NCBI RefSeq assembly: GCF_007830175.1
Contig: NZ_VLKH01000009.1
Location: forward strand, 62,001 to 126,000
DNA from: Sedimentibacter saalensis
GTDB lineage: Bacteria; Bacillota; Clostridia; Tissierellales; Sedimentibacteraceae
Reading direction: 5' to 3'
DNA: 64,000 bases
Shown: positions 1-10,526 of the stretch, one piece after another
How positions within the stretch are numbered: the stretch's first letter is position 1
How the letters are laid out: each line of letters begins with the position of its first letter
Notes under the pieces: model-generated
Database searches by the model: none
Told to the model about the DNA's origin: nothing
Seen by the model: the letters and a program-made list of their open reading frames with translations, nothing else
Position numbers and translations under genes: made by a program

Positions 1-1270
1 AAGGAACAACTGCTGTAAGTCCTTCTTTGTTCAATCCGCCCATTGACAAGTTATTGAATGTATTTCCGGAAAGAACTCCGCCTGATACTCCGGCAGAAGC
101 AAAACATTCTATACAAGTAATTTTAATTCTGTATAATTCAAGGATTTCTATTACTTCTTCATCAGTCATGATTCCTTCACGGATGTCATGTTCATAGTAT
201 GGCTGCAATACCTGTCCGAGTCTACCAATAGATAATCCTGACATTGCATCTTCATTTGTAACACCAAGATGACAACATACTGTCATTTGTATAGCTTCCC
301 AGAAGTTAGCAGGTTTCTTATGTGCAATATTGTGCATAACTTCTTTGATTTTTTCGTAATTAGCTTTTAATTCAGGATCTGTCTCAACAGAAGCAAGGTA
401 AGCTGCTTGTCTTGAATAGTTTTCACACCATTTGCTCAAACCCATTACAATTTCTTTCATGGCTGCATAGTAATATCCTCTGCTCATGCCAAGGATTCCG
501 TCATCTCCTGCTTCACCCATCACTTCAGCCATTTTTTCATCACATATTTCTAAGATTCTGTCAAAGCCATATTCTAAAGGAACATAGTAGTTTGATACTT
601 CACGTCCTTGTGCAATTGCAAAGGAGTCAAACATACAAACAACACTGTCCATTAAATCTCTATATTGTCCATATCCAGGTAATGTTCTTGAATATTTATC
701 ACTTATATCTTCTATGGAAATTCCTCTCCAAGGTTCAGATGTTTTAACAAGTACCGGAATTTCTTCTTTTCTCATACCGAATTTCTTAGCTAAAGAAATA
801 ATATTGCCATAGCTTTTAGTAACGTTTCCACCACCTGCGCCAACGATACTTACAGCATCAGCTTCATTCTCAGCAGGAGCATCAACTTCTGCCATCAAAG
901 CATCTGCTTGAGCAAGGAAAAAGCTTGACGTTGTCCAAGGGAAAGGGAATCCGCCTCTGACATTTTTTGTCTTGTTCATAACAATTTTTTCATAAGGCTG
1001 AATAGTCGGTGTCATGTGTGATAAAGCAGCTCCCATGGCTCTGGCTCTTCTGACTTCAATTAATTCGCCGTCATTTTCCCACCAGCTTCTGTTGTACCAG
1101 TATGGAACTTCCATATCTGCAGTAACTTTTAAGGTGTAATAAGTTTCCATTAATTTTTTTGAAGACTCTTTTGCTTCTGGTATTTCAGCTTCCAATTGCT
1201 CGTCAACTTGAGCAATGTCTATGCCGCGTGATTTTAAAACATCTTGTAATTTTGTTTCATTAGAACTCAT
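1..1270 (-). CDS. Glycyl-radical enzyme, arylacetate (4-hydroxyphenylacetate-type) decarboxylase family, N-terminal 423 residues; cut by window edge
   Basis: This is the first 423 codons of a pyruvate-formate-lyase-like glycyl-radical enzyme reading out of the window at base 1. It starts at ATG 1270, preceded by AAGGAGGAATTGTT. Stretches such as ADMEVPYWYNR, GFPFPWTTSSFF, FGMRKEEIPVLVK, EDAMSGLSIGRLGQ and ITCIECFASAGVSGG closely follow my memory of clostridial 4-hydroxyphenylacetate decarboxylase HpdB. The same family includes phenylacetate and indoleacetate decarboxylases, which make p-cresol, toluene or skatole from aromatic amino-acid breakdown products. The catalytic Cys and the Gly-radical motif lie outside the window, so substrate cannot be assigned. 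The activase and any small subunit would be expected further left. It could be another member of the decarboxylase clade, but it is clearly not PFL itself. Confidence 0.85.
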   Translation of the reverse strand, partial: MSSNETKLQDVLKSRGIDIAQVDEQLEAEIPEAKESSKKLMETYYTLKVTADMEVPYWYNRSWWENDGELIEVRRARAMGAALSHMTPTIQPYEKIVMNKTKNVRGGFPFPWTTSSFFLAQADALMAEVDAPAENEADAVSIVGAGGGNVTKSYGNIISLAKKFGMRKEEIPVLVKTSEPWRGISIEDISDKYSRTLPGYGQYRDLMDSVVCMFDSFAIAQGREVSNYYVPLEYGFDRILEICDEKMAEVMGEAGDDGILGMSRGYYYAAMKEIVMGLSKWCENYSRQAAYLASVETDPELKANYEKIKEVMHNIAHKKPANFWEAIQMTVCCHLGVTNEDAMSGLSIGRLGQVLQPYYEHDIREGIMTDEEVIEILELYRIKITCIECFASAGVSGGVLSGNTFNNLSMGGLNKEGLTAVVP

Positions 1271-1293
1271 AACAATTCCTCCTTGTTAAATTT

Positions 1294-1326
1294 AACTCAT
1301 TATACTGCTACCCAAAATTATGAGTT
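1294..1326 (-). promoter_or_regulatory. Possible operator and -10 box of the glycyl-radical enzyme gene
   Basis: The inverted repeat AACTCAT (1294-1300) / ATGAGTT (1320-1326) surrounds a minus-strand TATAAT (1299-1304), 24-56 bases upstream of the start codon. A third AACTCAT lies over the start codon itself (1264-1270). This placement suits a repressor or activator of the decarboxylase gene. The rest of 1327-1500 is A/T-rich with no gene that I can see. Confidence 0.35.
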
Positions 1327-1502
1327 AGTGAAAAGTGCACAGTTTTAAAAATTTTATTCTGTTTATTTTCTTCAAATTGTTTGATTTTCCAACAAATATT
1401 TACGTGTTTTCATGTTTGTTGACTAAATTTTCAAAACATTCTTGCAATCCATGAAATGAAAATATTTTATCAAAATTATATTGATGAAAAGCAAAAAATA
1501 AA

Positions 1503-1533
1503 AAAGATGTTCAGCATTTTACTAAACATCTTT
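1503..1533 (-). terminator. Rho-independent terminator after the clpC-like gene
   Basis: AAAGATGTT (1503-1511) pairs perfectly with AACATCTTT (1525-1533). On the minus strand it is followed by a T-rich tail at 1490-1502. It sits about 50 bases past the stop of the Clp gene. Confidence 0.7.
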
Positions 1534-1584
1534 CATTATTTGTTAATTAATTTCTGATAATTTTACCCGGCCCATATGTAATGC

Positions 1585-3942
1585 TTAAACATTTACATTA
1601 TCATACAATTTTTCGCAGCATTCAATGTTGCAACTTAAGTTGTCTATTACATAAAATACTACCTTTTCATCAATAAGCTTAACTATTATGCTGCTTCCCG
1701 GTGCAACATATTTTGATAAGAGCTCAGTAGCCAATGCATCTTCAAGTTCCAGCTTGACTGCACGTTTCAACGTCCTGGCACCCATTTTTAAATCGTTATG
1801 TTTCTCTACAATGTACTCTTTAACTGCATTTTCAATTACAAGGTTAATTCCATACAGCTTCTTGCACCTATTAGAAAGTTCATTTACAAGCAATGTCATA
1901 ATCTGTTTCATATCATCAATATTCAATGCATTAAACACTATGACATCATCAATTCTGTTAATGAATTCTGGTTTAAACGTTCGCTTTACTTCAGCCATGA
2001 CACTTGTTTTCATTTTCTCATAATTTTCTTGAGCGCTGTTTATACTTGTGAAACCAATAGTTTCAGGCACCATAATCCTATGAGCACCCACATTGGACGT
2101 CATAATTATAACAGTATTTTTAAAATTGATTTTTTTGCCTTTTGCATCTGTTAACTGACCGTCTTCCAATACTTGCAGCAAAATATTCAATACATCAGGA
2201 TGAGCTTTTTCAACCTCATCAAATAATATTACCGAGTATGGATTGCGCCTTACTAATTCACTCAATTGTCCTCCATCTTCAAAACCCACATACCCTGGAG
2301 GAGAACCTATCATTTTTGATATAGAATGAGACTCCATATATTCAGACATGTCTATTCGTATAAAAGACTGTTCTTTTTCAAACATAATATTTGATAACAC
2401 TTTGCTTAGCTCTGTCTTTCCAACACCAGTAGGTCCGAGAAACAGGAATGATCCAATGGGTTTATTCGGATTTTGTATTCCTGCTCTTCCACGCCTCATA
2501 GCCCTTGCTACTGCATCTACTGCTGATTTTTGTCCTATAATACGTTTATGAATAAGCATTTCTAACTTAAGAAGTTTTTCACTTTCTTTTTCTGTAAGAC
2601 TTTTTACCGGAATATTTGTCCAGTCAGATACCACATTAGCTATTTCTGTTTTATGAACAGTCAGTACATTTCCACCTGCATCTGGTGTATCAATAATTTT
2701 CAACCTCATTGCTGCAGCTGCCTCATCTATCAAATCAAAAGCTTTATCAGGCAATCTCCTGTCGTTAATGTAACGATTGGACATAACCACTGCTGCTTCA
2801 ACTGCTTCCGGCAAAATATATACGTTATGATAATCCTCATATTTTTTAAGAACCCCGTTGAGTATTGATATGGTTTCTTCAGTAGTAGGTTCTTCAACCA
2901 TTATTGGCTGAAATCTTCTTTCTAATGCAGCTTCCTTTTCTATGTACTTTCGATATTCTTCTAAAGTTGTTGCACCTATCAGTTGAATTTCTCCTCGTGC
3001 CAAGTATGGCTTCAATATATTAGAAGCATCAATAGCTCCTTCTGCACCACCAGCTCCAACAATTGTGTGAATTTCATCTAAAAACAGCAAAATATTGCCA
3101 GCCTCCAGTACTTCGCCCAAAATTTTTTTAAACCTTTCTTCAAATTCTCCCCTAAATTTACTGCCAGCAACAATCCCAGCCAAATCTAATGCAACTACTC
3201 TTTTACCCGCCATAGAAACAGGTGCCTTGTTTTTAGCAACAAGCATTGCAAGGCCTTCGACAATTGCAGTTTTTCCAACACCCGGTTCACCTATTAGACA
3301 AGGGTTATTTTTAGTTCTTCGTATTAATGTTTGCATCATTCTGCGTATTTCTTTTTCTCTTCCAATCAGAGGATCCAGTTTTTCGTCCCTGGCTAATGCA
3401 GTAAGGTCTCTGCTGTATTTATCCAGCGTTTCAGTTTTTTTACATGCAGCACCTTCATCATAGGATTCTTTAACCCTGTAGCCGGATTTATTTTCTTTCA
3501 TAGCCGAAATAATGTCTATGTATAATTTATGAGCTTCAACTCCCAATATTTTCATCAACTTTAGAGCCATATTATCTTTATCCTTTAGAATTGCTAAAAT
3601 AATATGTTCTGAACTTGTAGCTTGTGCATGGAACCAGTCTGCCTGACTGTGACTATTCTCTATTATTTTCATAACGGAAGGCGAGTAATCACGAACGACT
3701 CCAAATACCGGTGTCTCACCGGCAGGAATCCATTCTTTTATCATTTCAGTTATTATTTCATCAGCAACATCATTTTCACTAAGAATCCTTGAAACAAATC
3801 CAGTCTTTTCCCGGATAAGCCCCAGCAGAATGTGCTCAGATCCAATATTTATTTGTCCAAATTTTCCGGCTGATTCTGATGCTATGGTTAAAACATTGCT
3901 TGCGTCTTCAGTAAAATATGGTTTCAAAAACAATCCTCCCAA
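1585..3942 (-). CDS. clpC: ClpC/ClpA-type AAA+ unfoldase lacking the middle coiled-coil domain
   Basis: This is a 785-residue Hsp100 ATPase that would unfold substrates and feed them to ClpP. It has a Clp N-domain repeat (residues about 1-145), a first AAA module with Walker A GEPGVGKT and LFLDEIHTIVGAG, and a second module with GPTGVGKT and ILFDEVEKAHPDV. An IGF tripeptide in the second module (in PETIGFTSI) matches the ClpP-docking loop. Between the modules, DEAAAAMRLK runs after only some 35 residues into the DWTNIPV region, so the UVR-type M-domain of classical ClpC (about 50 residues) is missing. ctsR, mcsA and mcsB, the usual ClpC operon partners, are absent; the gene stands alone. By architecture it is ClpA-like with a ClpC-like sequence, so the symbol is approximate. 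Confidence 0.85.
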   Translation of the reverse strand: MGGLFLKPYFTEDASNVLTIASESAGKFGQINIGSEHILLGLIREKTGFVSRILSENDVADEIITEMIKEWIPAGETPVFGVVRDYSPSVMKIIENSHSQADWFHAQATSSEHIILAILKDKDNMALKLMKILGVEAHKLYIDIISAMKENKSGYRVKESYDEGAACKKTETLDKYSRDLTALARDEKLDPLIGREKEIRRMMQTLIRRTKNNPCLIGEPGVGKTAIVEGLAMLVAKNKAPVSMAGKRVVALDLAGIVAGSKFRGEFEERFKKILGEVLEAGNILLFLDEIHTIVGAGGAEGAIDASNILKPYLARGEIQLIGATTLEEYRKYIEKEAALERRFQPIMVEEPTTEETISILNGVLKKYEDYHNVYILPEAVEAAVVMSNRYINDRRLPDKAFDLIDEAAAAMRLKIIDTPDAGGNVLTVHKTEIANVVSDWTNIPVKSLTEKESEKLLKLEMLIHKRIIGQKSAVDAVARAMRRGRAGIQNPNKPIGSFLFLGPTGVGKTELSKVLSNIMFEKEQSFIRIDMSEYMESHSISKMIGSPPGYVGFEDGGQLSELVRRNPYSVILFDEVEKAHPDVLNILLQVLEDGQLTDAKGKKINFKNTVIIMTSNVGAHRIMVPETIGFTSINSAQENYEKMKTSVMAEVKRTFKPEFINRIDDVIVFNALNIDDMKQIMTLLVNELSNRCKKLYGINLVIENAVKEYIVEKHNDLKMGARTLKRAVKLELEDALATELLSKYVAPGSSIIVKLIDEKVVFYVIDNLSCNIECCEKLYDNVNV

Positions 3943-4045
3943 TTATATTAATTTTATATAATCTTCCTTCTTAATCAATTGTTTCCATCATTAACTTTAT
4001 TATTCTCATAACAAATAGACTGCAACATATTTTAACACATAAAAA

Positions 4046-4071
4046 AATGGCGTCGTATTCACTTCGCCATT
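4046..4071 (-). terminator. Terminator of the ATP synthase operon
   Basis: AATGGCG (4046-4052) pairs with CGCCATT (4065-4071). The minus-strand reading continues into a T run, starting only a few bases past the atpC stop. Confidence 0.8.
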
Positions 4072-4076
4072 GAGTG

Positions 4077-4493
4077 CTATAGTCCTGATGTATATTTCTT
4101 TTTTATTTTAAGACGTTCCATTGCTCTTGCTAAATTTGCTTTTGACATATAATATTCATATGTGCTCTGATCCTGGCGCATTTGTTCTTCTGCACGTTCT
4201 TTTGCTTCCAGCGCTCTTTGTTCATCAATTTCCTCCGGAAGTTCCACAGTATCCACAATCATAACTACTTTGTTATTAGAAATTTGAATATGGCCGGCAC
4301 CTGTAACTGCTATAATCCATTTGTCTTCAGCAGTTTGAATGCGTAATTCACCAACACTGACAGCTATAACAGCATCCTCATGATGAGCCAAAATACCCAT
4401 GGATCCATCTGTTGACGGCAATATTAACTGCTTTGATTGACCTTCGTAAAATATTTTATTAATGGCAATTATTTTCAACTCAAAGGAGCTCAT
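4077..4493 (-). CDS. atpC: F1Fo-ATP synthase epsilon subunit
   Basis: This 138-residue subunit has the epsilon beta-sandwich at its N-terminus (FELKIIAINKIFYEG, DGSMGILAHHEDAVIAV). A C-terminal helical hairpin begins near ELPEEIDEQRALEAKERAEE. In F1 it sits on gamma in the rotor and can restrain ATP hydrolysis. It is the last gene of the atp operon, 16 bases after atpD, with a terminator directly after it. Length and order are normal. Confidence 0.95.
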   Translation of the reverse strand: MSSFELKIIAINKIFYEGQSKQLILPSTDGSMGILAHHEDAVIAVSVGELRIQTAEDKWIIAVTGAGHIQISNNKVVMIVDTVELPEEIDEQRALEAKERAEEQMRQDQSTYEYYMSKANLARAMERLKIKKKYTSGL

Positions 4494-4509
4494 CTTATCA
4501 CCTCATTCG

Positions 4510-6782
<2,273 letters not shown>

Positions 6783-6785
6783 ATG

Positions 6786-8555
6786 CTACCACCTGCTTTT
6801 ATAATCGGATGATGCTTTTAATATTCTTTTCTCAAGGTCTTCACTCAGCACTTTTGTAGTTTCCAGCTCCTGAATGATATCGAGATGATACTGTTCGAAA
6901 AATTCCAACAATCCGTTCTTATATTCTTTAAAGCGTTTAGTATCAATGCCTGTCATACACTTCTTTGTTGCAGCACAAAGCAAAATAACCTGTTTTGCCA
7001 TGCTTAACGGTTCACATAACGGCTGTTTTAAAAGTTCCATCAATCCTTTTCCATAATTCAGCTGTGCAAATGTTGCTTCATCCAAGTCAGAACTGAACTG
7101 AGTGAAAACTTCCATTTCTCTGTACTGGGCAAGGTCGATACGAATGCTTCCTGAAGACTTTTTCATCGCTTTCGTCTGTGCTGCACCTCCTACACGAGAC
7201 ACAGAAAGTCCAACATTAACAGCAGGACGTTGTCCCGCAAAGAACAGGTCACTCTCCAAATAAATCTGACCGTCAGTAATTGATATAACATTTGTAGGAA
7301 TATATGCAGAAACATCATTTGCTTGTGTTTCAACAATTGGAAGCGCAGTTATGGAACCGCCGCCTAACTCGGGTACAAGTTTGCTGGACCTTTCCAGAAG
7401 TCTGGAATGCAAATAAAAAACATCTCCCGGATATGCCTCACGGCCTGGTGAACGTTCAAGTAAAAGAGAAAGAGATCTGTATGCTACCGCATGTTTAGTC
7501 AAATCATCATAGACTATCAATACATCCTTTCCCTTATACATAAAATATTCTGCCATTGAGGTACCTGCATATGGAGCAATATATTGCAAGGAAGCTGGAT
7601 CACTTGCAACTGATGATACAATGATTGTATAATCCATGGCGCCATGCTTTCTCAAGGTATTTTCTACCTTTGCAACTGTTGATGCCTTCTGTCCTATAGC
7701 TACATATATGCATATAACATTTTGTCCTTTTTGGTTTATAATAGTGTCAGTAGCAATGGTTGTCTTACCTGTCTGCCTGTCACCGATGATGAGTTCCCTC
7801 TGGCCGCGCCCTATGGGGAACATGGAATCAATTGCAAGAATTCCTGTTTGCAAAGGAGTATTGACTGATTTTCTGTCTACAATACTCGGCGCCTTGCATT
7901 CTATGGGCCGAAAATCTTCTGCTAGAATTTCTCCCCTTCCGTCTATGGGAGTTCCTAAAGCATCAACTACTCTACCTAAAAAATTTTCTCCTACAAAGAC
8001 ACCTGCTATTTTGCCTGTCCTGATTACACGTGAGCCTTCTTTTAAATCATTTTCACTTCCGAATAAAATGCATCCTATTTCATCAGACCGTATATCCTGA
8101 ACCATTCCTTTAACGCCTGATTCAAAAATTACTATTTCGCCAAACATTGCATGATCTATACCGTCTACTGCAACTATACCATCTCCGATACTTTTTACAA
8201 ATCCAATTTCCTTTTCTGTTTTTTCAAACTCCAAATTTTCAATTTTTGCTTTAAGCAAGGAAATTATCTCTTCAGAACTGGAGAAGTTTTTGTTGCTATC
8301 AAAAACTTCCTGCTTCACCTGGTTAAGAAGTCCACGCATGCTACAATCGTATTCCTGATTGCCGACACGTATTATAAATCCACCTAAGAGCTGAGGTTCT
8401 TCTACTAAATCAATTTTCATATCAGTAATATTTACTTCATATTTTTTTGACAAGAAATTTATGATTTTATTATACTGCCCTTCATCAGGCGCTGTTACAT
8501 ATGAAATAATGATAGAGAGCTTTTTCTTATTTTCATCTGCTGTCTTTTGTACCAT
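6786..8555 (-). CDS. atpA: F1Fo-ATP synthase alpha subunit with an N-terminal delta (OSCP) C-terminal domain: delta/alpha fusion
   Basis: The predicted protein has 589 residues, against about 500 for a normal alpha. Residues 1 to about 85 are not alpha sequence. They read like the C-terminal half of subunit delta: a strand pair starting KLSIIISYVTAP, a helix, then VEEPQLLGGFIIRVGNQ and DCSMRGLLNQVKQ, the family's terminal GG-x-R-x-G / D-x-S-x-x-G-x-L signature. A normal alpha then begins with its own N-terminal helix (EEIISLLKAKIENLE) and core (VKSIGDGIVAVDGID, P-loop GDRQTGKT, SVSRVGGAAQ). AGGTG lies 8 bases before ATG 8555, and the start overlaps atpF by 23 bases. No atpH lies between atpF and atpA, and the delta N-terminal helix bundle is found nowhere in the operon. 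Whether an internal start also makes plain alpha cannot be told from sequence. Confidence 0.93.
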   Translation of the reverse strand: MVQKTADENKKKLSIIISYVTAPDEGQYNKIINFLSKKYEVNITDMKIDLVEEPQLLGGFIIRVGNQEYDCSMRGLLNQVKQEVFDSNKNFSSSEEIISLLKAKIENLEFEKTEKEIGFVKSIGDGIVAVDGIDHAMFGEIVIFESGVKGMVQDIRSDEIGCILFGSENDLKEGSRVIRTGKIAGVFVGENFLGRVVDALGTPIDGRGEILAEDFRPIECKAPSIVDRKSVNTPLQTGILAIDSMFPIGRGQRELIIGDRQTGKTTIATDTIINQKGQNVICIYVAIGQKASTVAKVENTLRKHGAMDYTIIVSSVASDPASLQYIAPYAGTSMAEYFMYKGKDVLIVYDDLTKHAVAYRSLSLLLERSPGREAYPGDVFYLHSRLLERSSKLVPELGGGSITALPIVETQANDVSAYIPTNVISITDGQIYLESDLFFAGQRPAVNVGLSVSRVGGAAQTKAMKKSSGSIRIDLAQYREMEVFTQFSSDLDEATFAQLNYGKGLMELLKQPLCEPLSMAKQVILLCAATKKCMTGIDTKRFKEYKNGLLEFFEQYHLDIIQELETTKVLSEDLEKRILKASSDYKSRW

Positions 8556-9036
8556 CTAATTCACCTGCTTCGGTTAAGAACCTTTCATAGATTATCTTAT
8601 TGCTCTGTGGTGTAACATTTGCACCAATAATTTTAGTCGCAGTGTCCATTGCAAGATTAGCAATTTCTGTCTTCATCTTAAGAAGTTCTTTGCTATGTTG
8701 AGATTCAATATTTTTATGTGCATTGGCAATTATTTTTCCAGCCTCTTCATTTGCGCTTCTTATTATGTTGTCGTATTCTATTTTTGCTTGTGCTTTAGTT
8801 TCATCAATTATTTGTTTTGATAAATCGTTTGTAGTTTTTAAAGCATCTTCATATTCAATTTTCAATTTTAATGCATTGTCCTTAGTCAGATTAGCTTCTG
8901 CATACTGTTGTTCCAGCAAGCTCTTTCTTTTATCCAATATGTTGTTTATTGGATTAAACAAGAACTTTTTCATTAAGAAATAGAGAACAAGCAGATTTAT
9001 GATTGTGAACAAGAGATTGATATTTATTTTAAGCAA
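8533..9036 (-). CDS. atpF: F1Fo-ATP synthase b subunit (peripheral stalk)
   Basis: This 167-residue protein has one N-terminal membrane helix (residues about 5-25, INLLFTIINLLVLYFLM) and then a long charged coiled coil that links Fo to F1. The end (MKTEIANLAMDTATKIIGAN) is the usual delta-contacting region. Length is normal, so the missing delta N-terminal domain is not hidden here. It lies 30 bases after atpE and overlaps the fusion gene by 23 bases. Confidence 0.95.
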   Translation of the reverse strand: MLKININLLFTIINLLVLYFLMKKFLFNPINNILDKRKSLLEQQYAEANLTKDNALKLKIEYEDALKTTNDLSKQIIDETKAQAKIEYDNIIRSANEEAGKIIANAHKNIESQHSKELLKMKTEIANLAMDTATKIIGANVTPQSNKIIYERFLTEAGELDGTKDSR

Positions 9037-9066
9037 CGCTTTCTCCTACCTTTCTTTTTCTTAATG

Positions 9067-9318
<252 letters not shown>

Positions 9319-10005
9319 TTATTCAATTGCTTCTTTGATAAAAAGTGATGTTAAAAAAACAAAGACGTATGCTTGTATAAGCCCATCAAAGATATCAAAA
9401 TACAGACTAAAGGGAACCGGTATACCCACTGGTATTATGATTTTGATTAATTCCATAACTACAAAGGCTCCAAGCACATTCCCAAATAGTCGCATACATA
9501 GCGATAATGGACGAATAAATATTTCTAAAATATTTATTGGGGTAACAACAGCAACAGGTTCTGCAAAGCTTTTAAAGAATTTTTTCGGCCCCTTTTTTTG
9601 AAACTTAGCCGCTTCTGTCAAAACTATGCTCATTATGGCCAGTCCCAAAGTTACATTAAGATCCTTTGTGGGGGGCTTAAATCCAAAAAGAGCACTTGTA
9701 TTGGCTATTCCAAGAAAAATCAGAACCGTGGCCAAGTAAGGTACAAATTTCTTCCCATGTTCTCCAATTATGCCTTCAATCATATCTTGAAGCCCTACAA
9801 CAGCTGTTTCTAATATAAGCTGTTTCTTGCTGATGTTTTCTACCTTTAAATCCCTTGTAAGCAACATAGAAGCAATCAATAAAATTGCCATTATAACCCA
9901 TGTTACTACAACTGATTCAAGTACTTCTATTCCTCCAAGCACCGGGATAATCAGCACAGTCTCACAAGTAAGTTCATGCATTAATTCTTCTGCTAAATGA
10001 TTCAT
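9319..10005 (-). CDS. atpB: F1Fo-ATP synthase a subunit (ion channel)
   Basis: This 228-residue polytopic protein carries the essential Arg in RPLSLCMRLFGN, and near its end FDIFDGLIQAYVFVFLTSLFI. It forms the half-channels against the c-ring. It is the first gene of the operon (ATG 10005, with AGGAGGTGA directly before it). atpI, often found in front, is absent. The operon order is a-c-b-(delta/alpha)-gamma-beta-epsilon. Confidence 0.95.
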   Translation of the reverse strand: MNHLAEELMHELTCETVLIIPVLGGIEVLESVVVTWVIMAILLIASMLLTRDLKVENISKKQLILETAVVGLQDMIEGIIGEHGKKFVPYLATVLIFLGIANTSALFGFKPPTKDLNVTLGLAIMSIVLTEAAKFQKKGPKKFFKSFAEPVAVVTPINILEIFIRPLSLCMRLFGNVLGAFVVMELIKIIIPVGIPVPFSLYFDIFDGLIQAYVFVFLTSLFIKEAIE

Positions 10006-10334
10006 TCATTCACCTCCTTTTTGTATATTGATGCTTTCGTTTTTGTTAATTATTTATCATAATTGGTGATTCTTATGTATCATTTGCTTAAATAGTTTGA
10101 TTTTTACTTATTCTAAATAAATTCACCCGCTTATGCTTGTTTAACATATTAATATGTTTTATTATCTTTTAGTTAGTAAAGTTTGCACATATATTAATTT
10201 TATTTCACTTTTTTCAATTTTTTATTCTTTTTATATTTCATGTTACATAACAAACATGTTGATTTTCTTTTAACACAATCAATATAAAAAAGATGCTCCG
10301 CAACTCCGCTAGGGGGACCTTTATACAACAAAAA
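10006..10334. other. A/T-rich leader of the atp operon; no gene seen
   Basis: This non-coding stretch between atpB and the proS terminator must hold the atp promoter, but I see no convincing -35/-10 pair. A short G/C-richer patch at about 10292-10312 (GATGCTCCGCAACTCC and following) stands out against its A/T-rich surroundings and matches nothing I recognise. Confidence 0.4.
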
Positions 10335-10485
10335 TAGGGATGGCTGTGCCATCCCTAAGACTATTGACAAACCCTGACGATGTCATCCTGAACGATAGTG
10401 AAGGATCTCATCTTTACTGAAAACATGAGATTCTTCGGCTTCGCCTCAGAATGACAACGTCCAATTTTTTACTTTGCCATCCCTA
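10335..10485 (-). repeat. Dispersed palindromic repeat, copy A, between a full and a half copy of the proS terminator hairpin
   Basis: The core is 10382-10455, bounded by GTCATCCTGA and TCAGAATGAC, with the inner pair AAGGATCTCAT / ATGAGATTCTT. The flanks shared with other copies run 10358-10460. On the minus strand, after proS, come a half hairpin (10476-10485, GCCATCCCTA read on plus), the repeat, then the full hairpin TAGGGATGGC/GCCATCCCTA (10335-10357) followed by a T run, which is the working proS terminator. Confidence 0.8.
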
Positions 10486-10526
10486 TTATCGTTATCCAAA
10501 GTTATTAATATATTTTGTTGCTTATT

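Noticed and set aside
412..747. Plus-strand frame over the glycyl-radical enzyme gene
   Set aside because: Shadow of the minus-strand coding sequence, with no ribosome site or recognisable protein features.
8533..8555. Frameshift error splitting a normal atpH from atpA
   Set aside because: The overlap region has a good ribosome site and start; only the delta C-terminal domain is present, with no coding room for its N-terminal domain between atpF and the fusion.
10382..10455. CRISPR array from the repeated palindromes
   Set aside because: Copies lie kilobases apart as single units with no spacers and no cas genes nearby.
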